Source: Eleusine coracana subsp. coracana
Lineage: Eukaryota > Streptophyta > Magnoliopsida > Poales > Poaceae
Reading direction: 5' to 3'
DNA: 64,000 bases
NCBI GenBank assembly: GCA_032690845.1
Contig: CM064426.1
Location: 63,154,631-63,218,630 of the forward strand
In this document: positions 46,164 through 56,310 of the stretch, one piece after another
How positions within the stretch are numbered: position 1 is the first letter of the stretch
How the letters are laid out: each line of letters begins with the position of its first letter
The notes under the pieces: model-generated
The model's database searches: none
Told to the model about the DNA's origin: nothing
Seen by the model: only the letters and a program-made list of their open reading frames with translations
Program-made: the position numbers and the translations under genes

Positions 46164-47085
46164 TGATGTGGACAAGGGTTCCCGATCTTCCGAAAGGTTC
46201 TGGATACGTTGATTTGGTCGGAGGCGACACACAAATCGATCCGGCTTCAGAACAGCATGTTCTAAACCCCGCAATCACAGCACGACGTCTCCACTGGTTA
46301 TCAACCGTCCTAAAACGATTGACCTCGCCAAGAAGGCTAATCCCTGCCTGTGAATAAAGAACACAAGCAAGAACAAAGAAGAAGGCAACACAATTGCAGA
46401 TGTATTATGAATCTCACGAAGTTGGGGTTTCACAAACCGTGATGATGGTGAAACTGTTATGAATAGAATAATCTAAGCAAAACCCAAACCCTAATGGTGC
46501 GGCGGTGACTGTATATGAAGACCCTAGGGTCGTGTAAGACCCTCTGGACGCACCCCTAATTGGGCTCAACTAGATACAAAGCCCAGAGGCCAAAAACTGG
46601 CGACGCAACACCGAAACAGATTCTAGACCCTCTCTTGTTTTGACGATTCCCGATGACTCCGGATGAATTTTGATATGAGACTGGCGGCATTGGAGAGGTC
46701 TTCTTCTTATCTTTCCGTGCATATGTAGAACGTCCAAATCCGTGTCCGTATGCGTCTTGGACATCCGTTTTAGTGCAGACTGGTCCTGAGCCCCGAAACG
46801 GACTCGAAGTTGGTTTTGGTTGGGCCTCCACCTTGGCTTCCACGTACTTGCTGGTCCTCCACGTCTCCAAGTCCTTCTCCCATCATCTCCTGGTCCTCTC
46901 CATTGTTCCTAATTACAATATAATCATTAGGTAGCAAACCATTCTCAAAAGTGACATATAATGAAGAACGTAGGAACGAGCTCACCTCTAAATTTAGTCA
47001 TCGTGCACGAGCTCTAGTCATTGGACCTTGCAAGTATAGAATTGGAGGAGTGTTACATGTATCCTTAGAAGTGATGTCCTCATCA
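46164..47085 (-). repeat. Left (3') LTR of element B
   Basis: 922 bp, plus-strand TGATGTGGACAAGGG to GTCCTCATCA. On the minus strand it starts TGATGAGGACATCAC, close to the TGATGAAGACATCC start I recall for CRM-clade LTRs. The pol frame of B runs 88 nt into it. It differs from the right LTR at roughly 55 of 922 positions by hand count (about 6 percent). Confidence 0.93.
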
Positions 47086-48119
47086 TCCTCCCCCTCTTGA
47101 AGTGGAGTCGTCCTCGACTCAAGCTCATTCTCTTCTCCCAAGTATGGTTTTAAATCTAAAATGTTAAAAGTAGGACTAACCCCGAACTCGGGAGGCAACT
47201 TAAGTTTGTATGCATTATCATTAATCTTCTCAATTATTTTGAAAGGACCATCAGATCTAGGCATTAATTTAGACTTTCTCAAATCTGGAAATCTATCTTT
47301 TCTCAAGTGTAACCATACTAAATCTCCTACATCAAGTTTTACTTCTTTTCTACCTTTACTACCAACAATTTTATACTTGTCATTCATCTTTTCAATGCTA
47401 AGTCTAGTGGTCTCATGCATTTTCAAAATAAATTCAGCACGTTCCTTAGCATCAACATGAACTCTCTCATGAATAGGTAGAGGAAGTATATCAAATGGAG
47501 TACGGGGATCAAAACCATACACTACCTTGAAAGGACTTACCTTGGTAGTAGAATGTGTTGCCCGATTATATGCAAACTCAACATGAGGCAAACATTCTTC
47601 CCATTGCTTCAATTTTTTCATCAAAATAGCTCTCAACATAGTACCCAAAGTGCGGTTCACCACCTCTGTTTGTCCATCAGTTTGTGGGTGACAAGTTGTA
47701 GAAAACAACAACTTTGTACCCAAATTATTCCAAAGCGTGCACCAAAAGTGACTCAAGAATTTTGCATCACGATCTGAAACAATAGTAGAAGGCATACCAT
47801 GCAAACGTACAATTTCTTTAAAAAAGAGATCAGCAATATAACTAGCATCATCAGTCTTATGACATGGTATAAATTGTGCCATCTTAGAAAATCTATCCAC
47901 AACAACAAAAATACTATCACTCCCCCTCTTAGTCCTAGGCAGTCCTAAAACAAAGTCCATAGAAATATCCGCCCAAGGAATAGAAGGAACAGGAAGTGGC
48001 ATGTATAAACCATGTGGATTCAAGCGAGACTTAGCTTTTTGACATGTAGTGTAGCGAGTAACAAAGAGCTCAACATCTTTCCTCATCCTTGGACAAAAGA
48101 AGTGTGTGGCCAAAATATC
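46998..48119 (-). pseudogene. Element B integrase with C-terminal extension into the LTR
   Basis: In frame with pol but separated from it by a TAG at 48120-48122. It begins ATHFFCPRMRKDVELF and CQKAKSRLNPHGLY, then the core: the first Asp in DISMDFVLGLPR, the second in IVSDRDAKFLSHFW and the Glu in DGQTEVVNRTLG, so D,D,E are intact. The C-terminal GPFK module (RSDGPFKIIEKIND), FNILDLKPYLGEENE and a final GPMTRARAR follow. No chromodomain is recognised; in CRM elements a different C-terminal motif takes its place. The last 29 codons, including the stop, lie in the LTR. Confidence 0.9.
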
Positions 48120-50939
48120 CTACGTCTTCTTGGCACCAAAATGACCCATCAATCCACCTCCATGTGCCTCCTGTAATAACAAAAGACGAACAGAACCAAC
48201 TGAAATGCATAGGCGGTTAGCTCTAAACAAGAATCCATCATTCAACACAAATTTATTCCATGCTCGACCTTCTTTACAATGCAGCAATACATCCTTAAAA
48301 TCAACATCAGCAGCATATTGTTCTTTAATTGCCTCAAGTCCAAAAATTCTACAATCAAGTTGAGACGGTAAAGTATAGCACCTAGATAAAGCATCAGCGA
48401 TCATATTATCCTTCCCTTTCTTATGTTTAATAATGTAAGGAAAAGACTCAATAAACTCAATCCATTTAGCATGTCTACGGTTCAAATTACATTGAGAACA
48501 ACTATACTTAAGTGATTCATGATCAGAATGAATAACAAATTCTTTGGGTAACAAATAATGACGCCACGTCTCTAAGCAATGTATAAGTGCATACAATTCC
48601 TTATCATACATAGAGTAATTCAAAACAGGCCTAGTAATTTTCTCACTAAAGTATGCAACAGGTTTACTATCTTGCATCAAAACACCACCAATGCCTATAC
48701 CACTAGCATCACATTCAAGCTCAAAAATCTTATCAAAATTAGGTAATTGCAGCAATGGTGCATGTGTAAGTTTATCCTTCAAAGCATCAAAAGACTCATG
48801 ATGTACCTTACCCCAATGGAAATCAATGCCCTTCTTTGTCAACTCATGCAAAGGTGCAGCAATGGTACTGAAATCTTTGACAAAGCGGCGGTAGAAACCT
48901 GCAAGACCAAGAAAACTCCTCACCTGTGTGATAGTTTTTGGTACAGGCCAGCTCTTTATGGCTTCAATCTTCGCCTCATCCACCTCAATTCCCTGTGGAG
49001 TCACAACATAGCCAAGAAAAGAGACTCGATCCGTGCAAAAGGTGCACTTCTCAAGGTTACCAAATAAACGTGCATTTCGTAAAGCATCAAAAACAGCACG
49101 CAAATGATTCATAGGTTCATCTATGGATTTGCTATAAATCAAGATATCATCAAAGTAAACTACCTCAAATTTGCCAATGAAAGCTCTTAAAACCTCATTC
49201 ATCAAGCGCATGAAAGTACTAGGTGCATTAGTTAAACCAAAAGGCATTACTAACCACTCATATAATCCAAATTTGGTTTTGAAAGCTGTTTTCCATTCGT
49301 CTCCAAGTTTCATTCTAATTTGATGGTAGCCACTACGCAAATCAATTTTAGTGAAAATTATAGCACCACATAACTCATCAAGCATGTCGTCTAGCCTAGG
49401 AATAGGATGACGATACCTAATAGTAATATTATTAACGGCTCTACAATCTACACACATACGCCAAGTACCATGTTTCTTAGGAACCAAAAGTACAGGAACA
49501 ACACAAGGACTAAGTGATTGACGAACATACCCACGATCCAAAAGATCTTGAACTTGTCGTTGTATCTCCTTAGTCTCCTTAGGGTTGGTCCTATAAGCAG
49601 CACAGTTTGGCAAAGTAGCACCCGAAATCAAATCAATTTGATGCTCAATCCCTCTCAAAGGTGGCAATCCCGGAGGTATCTCAGCTGGAAAAATATCCTC
49701 ATACTCCTGCAGAAGGTTAGTGACAGCAGGAGACACAACACTAGAAGCAATATCATCAAGCAAAAACAAAGCTTCTTTGCATATCAAAGCATAGCAAATA
49801 TCATCATTATCAGAAATTTCAGCAAGCTCAGATTTTGTTGCAAGACATGAACGGCCTTGTAATTTAATTCCAGCACCCTTAGAACTTGAAGAATCATTAA
49901 CATTACTAGGTGTAGAATTAGAATTAACAGGTTGTTGAATTTCAGGACCTTTATTTTTCAAACTAGCAGCTCTTTCTAAATCAGCTTGTACAATTTCAGC
50001 AGGGGTCATTGGTAACAAAGTAATTTTAGTTCCTTTATGTATAAAAGTGTACTTATTACTTCTACCATGGTGTACAACATCATTACCGAATTCCCAAGGT
50101 CTATCCAATAAAAGTGAACATGCTTGCATGGGTACGACATCACAATCAACAGAATCCACATAAGAACCAATGGAAAAAGGAACTCTGCAAGTTTGTATTA
50201 CCTTAGCTTTGCCAGAGTCGTTTAACCATTGAATGTAGTACGAATGTGGATGTGGACGTGTGGTCAAAGCAAGCTTGTTGACCACATCAGAACTCACCAA
50301 GTTATTGCAGCTCCATCCATCAATGATGACACGTGCTCGGCGGTTCTTGATGACGAAGAAAATCTGGAACAAGCTGTGGTGCTGCATCGTCTCGGGCTGA
50401 TGAACTTGTGTGCTAAGGACACGTTGAACAATAATGTTCATGTATCCCGTGGTGTCTCCGCCTCCAAGGACGAGGTCACTGCTAGTGGCAGCGACGTCCT
50501 CCTCCTCATCCTCCACATCGGAGGTGCTCATGTAACCGCCATCGTCTGTCGCCACATATGCCCGCCTACTTGGACAATCTTTCTGCACATGACCAAGTCC
50601 ATGGCAGCGGTGGCACTGAATCCCTGTAGTGCACTCTATCGAAGCAACAGAGGAGGCACTACTAGCTGGTACCTGCACAGAAAGTTTACCTGAGCGCGTA
50701 GAAGGTGCAGGGGCTGAACTTGGGGCTACAGAAACAACACTGGTTCCCTTGGTAGCTGCTGGTGGGGGTGGCCAGAAATATGGCCTGGGCAGCCCCGAAG
50801 TTCCCGTTGAGCGTGGGGGGGTAGGAGTTCCTTGACTTGTTGTACTCCTCAAAAGCCTGGAAAAGTCCCTGTGATTCTTTCTCTGCAAGCATAGCATACT
50901 GGAAACACTGGGTGAGGGTATAATATTCTTTATAATCAA
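48120..50939 (-). pseudogene. Element B zinc knuckle, protease, reverse transcriptase and RNase H
   Basis: After a Pro/Ser/Thr-rich linker comes one zinc knuckle CHRCHGLGHVQKDC (about 50610). The protease site reads VIIDGWSCNN (about 50315), with Trp where CRM relatives have Gly. Reverse transcriptase follows: WRMCVDCRAVNNIT, IDLRSGYHQIR, MPFGLTNAPSTFMRLMN and the catalytic VVYFDDILIYS (about 49155). RNase H has FELECDASGIGIGGVL and ends with KGKDNMIADALSR. The frame is open for 939 codons up to the TAG at 48120. Upstream it overlaps the gag frame, so a one-base change near 50850-50930 separates gag and pol. Confidence 0.92.
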
Positions 50940-51807
50940 GGATGTCCTGAATTTCTTTTCTTAAACCAGAATAAAAGCGACAAATCTGATCCTCTACTTT
51001 TTCAACTACAGCACAACGAATCAAACCCTTCTGAAGCTCACTAAAGTACTCCTGAACAGTTTTATCTCCTTGTTCTAAACGCTGTAGTTTATTATGAATC
51101 TCTCTATAAAAAGAAGGGGGAACAAAACGATCACGCATTGCTACCTTAAGTTCTTCCCAAGTAGTACGCAAATCAGTTTCAGCAGCTAGACCACTCCACC
51201 AAACAATAGCAAAGTCCTTAAATTCACTAGTAGCTTGTCTAACTCTATGTTGTTCAGGAACAAGGTGGGCATTAAATTTTTTTTCTACAGTCATTTCCCA
51301 ATCAAGATAAACATCACCATCATACTGACCCGAAAATGAAGGAATTGAAAACTTAATTTTAGCATACGGGTCATCTGGAGCATAGTTACCGTGTGGACGA
51401 CGATTGTAGTTATGGAAACCACCCATACCTTGGGTATTATGTTGCAAACGACGTCGTAATCGTACGGTCCTTGTAGCTGACCTATCCACGGTGCCATCAG
51501 CCTTATACACCATGTCTTCATCATGGACGTCTTCAACATCGTTGTTGTTGTTATTGGTGTTCATAATATTGGTTTTAGGAGCAGTCTCCAATGCGACAAA
51601 CTGATCAGTTAACTTAGAGACCCGCTTCTCTAACCGCTCGATGCTTTCTCCAATGTGAAGCTTGCTGACCACATCAGTAATGGCTCTGGTGATCGTCTCT
51701 GCCAAATCACTCTGAGCAGCCTGCAAAGCCTTCTGGAGCTGCTCTTGGCTCACACACTCAGGAAATTGTGAGGGTGAAGCCATCTCTCCGTCGTCACTTC
51801 CTGCCAT
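50850..51807 (-). pseudogene. Element B gag
   Basis: Start inferred at the ATG at 51807 (MAGSDDGEMASPSQF). An N-terminal coiled coil (IGESIERLEKRVSKLTDQF), an Asn-rich spacer and an Arg-rich patch precede the retrotransposon gag domain: IKFSIPSFSGQYDGDVYLDW, EKKFNAHLVPEQHRVRQ, FAIVWWSGLAAETD, FVPPSFYREIHNKLQRLEQG and QEYFSELQKGLIRC. It ends in AMLAEKESQG, after which the useful frame changes to that of pol. This gag type is characteristic of the CRM clade. Confidence 0.88.
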
Positions 51808-52972
51808 CACAAACACCAAAACAGGAAACAAAAAGTGAAGGTTATCCCTACAAAACAGCTAAGCAGTGGTGCCTCTCAACACAGCAAAAGGAGACTCCTT
51901 ACAAAGCTCTTACAAAGTTCTGAAAAGCAAAGCAAAGGATACCAGAGAGATGTGTTCGACGATTGCAAAGGTCACAAAATAACCTATGTGCTGTCCAGAA
52001 GAAATATGTAGAGCTAGGAAGGCCAAATATATATATGTGAGTGGTACACAAATCAAAAACAGATAGTAAAGCTGAATAAGTGCCCAAGTAACTTGTCCCT
52101 AGTTGCTGATCTAAGTATTTCCTAGAACAGTAGTGATAGCAAAGTAGAAACAAGGAGACAAAGGCACAACATGCGATAACAGGGGCTAAGTGCAAAACAG
52201 CCAAATCCAGAAATTTCAAGGGGCTAGATGTAGCACTAGTAGATATCCCAAATTTCTTTTTTCTTTTTATTTTTTTTTGATATTTTTCTCCAACTCACTA
52301 ACAATGGAGGGGAATCCACAGAAAATTTTAGCTCAAACAGAGGTAGGATGTGGCCTACAGAAAATCTTGAAGTTGCAGAAAACGTCGGGTTTCAACTTAA
52401 ATCATTTTTTCTTTATGCGTAGTGTGGGTATGCTCAACTTTGAGTCAAGAATCTCCTGTAAAAATTTCAGCCAAAATGAACAACCGAGCAAAAAGTTATG
52501 CCCGTTTTACCGAAGGGGGGTCGGAGTCGGTTTTCCAGAAACCCGAGTCGGGTTTGGAATCGGGTAATTTTTTTTTGGGCGGCATGGATGCAGCGGAAAG
52601 TGGAATTTGTGGGGATTGGTCCGAGGTGTTTGAGGGTGGGTTTAGGGTGGGATTAGGGTGGGTGTATCGATCAATCAACCCTAGCACACAAAGCCGATAG
52701 AATAGAGGATGGTGAAGGGGATGGCGGCTAGGGTTGCAAGGGAAACACTATTGATGACAAAAACACAAACTAAACCAGCGACTAAACAAAATCTAGGGCA
52801 CAAACTCAATACTAAGGACTCTGAAATTGAAATATGCAAAGGCTAAACACGTGGTTATGGGCGGAGGGGAAATTTTTTTTTGGCTTTTCTGTGGATGATA
52901 GGATGAACACAAAACGAAATTAACTAAGGGTAGTGTGAACCTGACGGTGCACCAGAAGCTCTGATTACCACT
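51808..52972 (-). other. Element B 5' untranslated region with primer binding site
   Basis: Next to the right LTR the minus strand reads AGTGGTAATCAGAGCTTC (about 52954-52971), like the methionine tRNA complement TGGTATCAGAGC with an extra A. The other 1.1 kb up to gag has no ORF of note and includes GGGTTTAGGGTGGGATTAGG-type repeats near 52635. Confidence 0.75.
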
Positions 52973-53894
52973 TGATGTGGACAAGGGTTCCCGATCTTCC
53001 AAAAGGTTTTGGATACGTTGATTTGGTCGGAGGCAACACACAAATCGATCCGGCTTCAGAACAGCACGTTCTAAACCCCGCAATCGCAGCACGACGTCTC
53101 CTCTGGTTATCAACCATCCTAAAACGATTGACCTCGCCGAGAAGGCTAATCCCTGCCTGTGAATCAAGAACACAAGCAAGAACAAAGAAGAAGGCAACAC
53201 AATTACAGATGTATTATGAATCTCACGAAGTTGGGGTCTCACAAACCGTGATGACGGCGAAACTGTTATGAACAGAATAATCTAAGCAAAACCCAAACCC
53301 TAATGGTGCGGAGGCGGCTGTATATGACGACTCTAGGGTCGTGCAAGACCCTCTGGACGCACCTTTAATTGGACTCAACTAGATACAAAGCCCAAAGGCC
53401 AAAAACTGACGATGCAACACCGAAACAGATTCTGGACCCTCTCTTGTTTCGACGATTCCTGATGAGTCCGGATGAATTTTGATATGAGACCGGTGGCATT
53501 AGAAAGGTCTTCTTCTTATCTATCCGTGCATATGTAGAACGTCCAAATCTGAGTCCGTATACGTCCTGGGAATCTGTTTTAGTGTAGACTGGTCCTGAGC
53601 CCCAAAACGGACTCGAAGTCGGTTTTGGTTGGGCCTCCACCTTGGCTTCCACGTCCTTTCTGGTCCTTCACGTCTCCAAGTCCTTCTCTCATCATCTCCT
53701 GGTCCTCTCCATGGTTCCTAATTACAATATAATCATTAGGTAGCAAACCATTCTCAAAAGTGACATATAATGAAGAACGTAGGAACGAGCTCACCTCTAA
53801 ATTTAGTCGTTGTGCACGAGCTCTAGTCATTGGACCTTGCAAGTCTAGAATTGGAGGAGTGTTGCATGTATCCTTAGGAGTGATGTCCTCATCA
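52973..53894 (-). repeat. Right (5') LTR of element B
   Basis: 922 bp, the same length and ends as 46164-47085. TACCC follows at 53895-53899. As it lies upstream of gag on the minus strand it is the promoter-bearing 5' LTR; a CATATAC word near 53320 may serve as TATA box. Confidence 0.93.
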
Positions 53895-53899
53895 TACCC

Positions 53900-53918
53900 C
53901 GGGTACATGTCATCGACA
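53900..53918 (-). repeat. Last 19 bp of the right LTR of element A
   Basis: CGGGTACATGTCATCGACA completes the A LTR interrupted at 46163; the left LTR ends TCGAGTACAGATCATCAACA. It is followed by element C sequence. Confidence 0.8.
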
Positions 53919-53923
53919 ATACT

Positions 53924-54267
53924 GGACTAACCCATTCACTATCAACAATAGGGTAGATCGTACCTGCATTAAGCAGCTTCAAAATCTCCTGTTTAACCAC
54001 TGGTTTTATTGATTCCTTCAACCTTCGCATCCCTTCAACCAATGGTTTAGCATTCTCTTCCAAGTTAATCTTGTGGGCGCAGAATGCGGGGCTGATTCCC
54101 TTGATGTCATCCAATGTGTAACCAAAAGCCTTCTTATACCTTTTGAGCATAGTAAGCAGCTTCTCTATTTCTTCCTTTATTAGGGCATTGTTCATGATAA
54201 CTAAATATGTTTTATTCTTCCCTAGATATTCATAGCGTAGCTCTTTTGGAAGTTCCTTCTGTTCCAC
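53924..54267 (-). pseudogene. Element C reverse transcriptase, first part
   Basis: Reads LPKELRYEYLGKNKTYLVI, LKRYKKAFGYTLDDIKGISP, FCAHKINLEENAKPLVEGMR, QEILKLLNAGTIYPIVDSEW and VSPV, where element A interrupts; the next residues HCVPKKGG are at 42318. This is the linker and N-terminal finger region of a gypsy reverse transcriptase. Confidence 0.87.
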
Positions 54268-54562
54268 TTCTGGTGCTTCATCTGAGTCCAGCTCCCCTAG
54301 AGGTTCAAAATCAGGATTTTCCTAGTTGAGCCGATCGGTGCAAGAATCACGCCGATCGGTGCTGGCAGTATCCTTATCAGTTCTATGCATGATGTGGTCA
54401 AGTGGGTCTCCCATATCATCCCTATCTTCTCGTCTTACTCTGGGTAGAATTCCTGATAGCAAGAAGGGTCTTGAGGAGACAGATCATTAAATTGAAATTG
54501 CACTTCTTCACCTCCTAGGTGTAGCGTAATTTGACCTTTCCCAGCATTCAGAACATCTTGTA

Positions 54563-55144
54563 CTAATTTAAGAATGGCCTTTCCAGAATAATGTCTTCAA
54601 CCCTAGTTTCTTCATTATTTAAAATGAAGAAATCCATTGGTATTGTATTCGAGCTGATCTTAATTTCAACATTTTTTATCACCACTAGTGGCTTGGTCTT
54701 CCTTCCATCCGCGATGATGAGCTCAAGTTTAGTCCCTATCAGCTGTTGTTGAGTTCCATAAGGCATGCTCATAAATGTATCATAAGTCATCAAGCTGACA
54801 CGGGAACCAAAGTCACACAAAGCTTTCAGAAATTCCTTCCCTGATATCTCACATGGTATGTACGGTTCTTCTTCTTCTTCATCAATGACACTTACAGCAT
54901 ACACAACACACAATCCTTCATAGGGGGATGGCTCAAAGCAACTATCTAGTAATCTCTTTGCTTGTTTCATCTCTGTTCCATCAAGCTCTATATCATTCTT
55001 GTAAAGCCTCCCTAAAACTCTCCCAATAATCTTTTGATCAAAAAGTTCCGACTTAAGGTGATTACTCGGGAAATTATACTCAATGCTGGCTTCGGAAGCA
55101 TCTTGCGGGCTGAAGGATCTTCTCATATTGAGCAATTCTTGCAA
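54563..55144 (-). pseudogene. Element C protease region
   Basis: A 193-codon frame with a retropepsin-like domain: the active site appears as KALCDFGSRVSLM (Asp-Phe-Gly instead of Asp-Ser/Thr-Gly), followed by LELIIADGRKTKPLVVIKNV and DFFILNNEE and DIILERPFL, the usual gypsy order. A stretch of five Glu (EEEEEPYIPCEI) precedes it. The stretch 54268-54562 is non-coding or frame-broken and carries a pair of GCCGATCGG palindromes at 54331-54360. Confidence 0.75.
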
Positions 55145-55159
55145 AAAATCAATAGGAAT

Positions 55160-56194
55160 CTAGTCCATTGGCTCAAATTCATCGAGTGGTTTAGCATTCG
55201 CCAATGTCCAATCCCCCTTTGGTTTAGCAAAGTTACCTTCAAATTCCTTCAGGTGACTGTCCAGAATCGCAGCTTCTATCTTGGTATATTCCTTGCAACT
55301 TGACGGAGTTGTCAGGGTGATCAGTTCTCCTATTGTTGCAGTCGTGCTGATTGGTTCCAAGATTACGCCAATCGGCGCGCACGTCAGATCCATAGAGGTG
55401 TGTCTGACGGGCTCTATCTCTTCGAATTCATGCTCTGAAGTGATCATCGCTCTACTATCAGGCATAAAGATCTGCTCAGCTGGCAACTCTTCTTTTTGCA
55501 TAACTTCTGGGCATTGCCTGTTTGGTTCTAGGTATTCTTCCCAATGCTTGTGCAAAGCTTCATTCTCGGCAATTTTGCCTAACAATTTGATCCCTGCCTT
55601 GGGTGTCAATCTCAGAAAACTTCCTCCGTCCGATCCATCCAAATGCATCCTCGATGCCTTGTTTATGGCCATGTAGAAGGTTTGAGCGCACATATTCTCA
55701 TCAATGCCGAGGTCAGGTCCTTGTTTCAACAATGTTTGAAAACACGTCCAGACTTTCGCGAGAGATTCTTCATCTTGTTGTAAGAAGTTCACCACTTCTC
55801 TTCTCAACTTCTGCACCTTTGGCAAAGGAAAATAGTGGAGACAAAAATTTCCAACTAACTCACTCCACTTACCTTTCGCTTCTCGAGATGCTTCCTTGTG
55901 CCACTCTTTGGCTCTTCCTCCCAAAGAGAATGGGAAAAGCAGCCATCTATAAAGATCCCGAGGCAGTCCTTCATGATGGAATGTTTAGCAAAGTGCCTCC
56001 AAGTCTTGTAAGTGAGTATACGGGTTCTCCTCTTTTGCCCCAAAGAATTTGCTTGCTTCAGCCATGCTAATGATAATGGGGTTCAACACATACGAGGGGC
56101 CCGTGGCTTTCTCGTCTAAGGATTGAGGCACTAGCACGTCTGGAGATGGCGAAGAAAACTTCCTGAGCATCGGAGAAGGTCCTGTTATACTCAT
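55160..56194 (-). pseudogene. Element C gag
   Basis: Two frames: 56194-55985 starts MSITGPSPMLRKF and has EENPYTHLQDLEALC, the conserved start of Athila-type gag; 55924-55160 continues LGGRAKEWHKEA, WSELVGNFCLHYFPLPKVQ, FLQQDEESLAKVWTCFQTL and GPDLGIDENMCAQTFYMA. A frame change between them and stops near 55985 break it. The C-terminal part is acidic and carries a CCAATCGGCGC word at about 55370. Confidence 0.82.
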
Positions 56195-56287
56195 CCTGAA
56201 AATTCACACAAAACACAAAAACAAAAACAACTAGAAAAGAAAGGATTAGACATTAGAAAAATATTAATATTAAAAGAACTGTCTTGT

Positions 56288-56305
56288 TCCCCGGCAACAG
56301 CGCCA
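56288..56305 (-). other. Primer binding site of element C (Asp-tRNA type)
   Basis: The plus strand TCCCCGGCAACAGCGCCA equals the 3' end of plant aspartate tRNA (GTC) as I recall it except for one base (A for G at 56299). It lies just inside the LTR, as expected for the minus-strand element. Confidence 0.85.
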
Positions 56306-56310
56306 GAAAA

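Larger units (their letters stand above)
46164..53894 (-). mobile_element. Element B: CRM-like chromovirus gypsy retrotransposon, complete ends
   Basis: 7731 bp on the minus strand with two 922-bp LTRs, a perfect TACCC duplication, a methionine-tRNA-like primer binding site and gag, protease, reverse transcriptase, RNase H and integrase in one gag-pol order. The LTR start, the gag type, and a pol frame that ends inside the 3' LTR point to the CRM (centromeric) clade of chromoviruses. It is inactivated by one gag-pol frame change and one stop before integrase, otherwise close to intact. It is the youngest insertion of the C-A-B nest. Confidence 0.92.
42324..53918 (-). mobile_element. Element A: non-autonomous Tat-related LTR retrotransposon, split by element B
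   Basis: Minus strand, about 3.9 kb when the 7.7-kb element B is removed. It has two LTRs (42324-42754 and 45743-46163 plus 53900-53918), a primer binding site inside the right LTR (minus TTTGGTGTGCCAGAAAGGGG, 45723-45742) and a polypurine tract inside the left LTR. It encodes no gag or pol; the interior consists of degenerate tandem arrays and sequence shared with element E. It is inserted in the reverse transcriptase of element C with an imperfect 5-bp duplication, and is best described as a LARD-like non-autonomous element. Confidence 0.85.

Noticed and set aside
56288..56305. tRNA-like 3' end that might mark a tRNA gene
   Set aside because: Only the 18-nt acceptor-end complement is present beside an LTR; it is a primer binding site.
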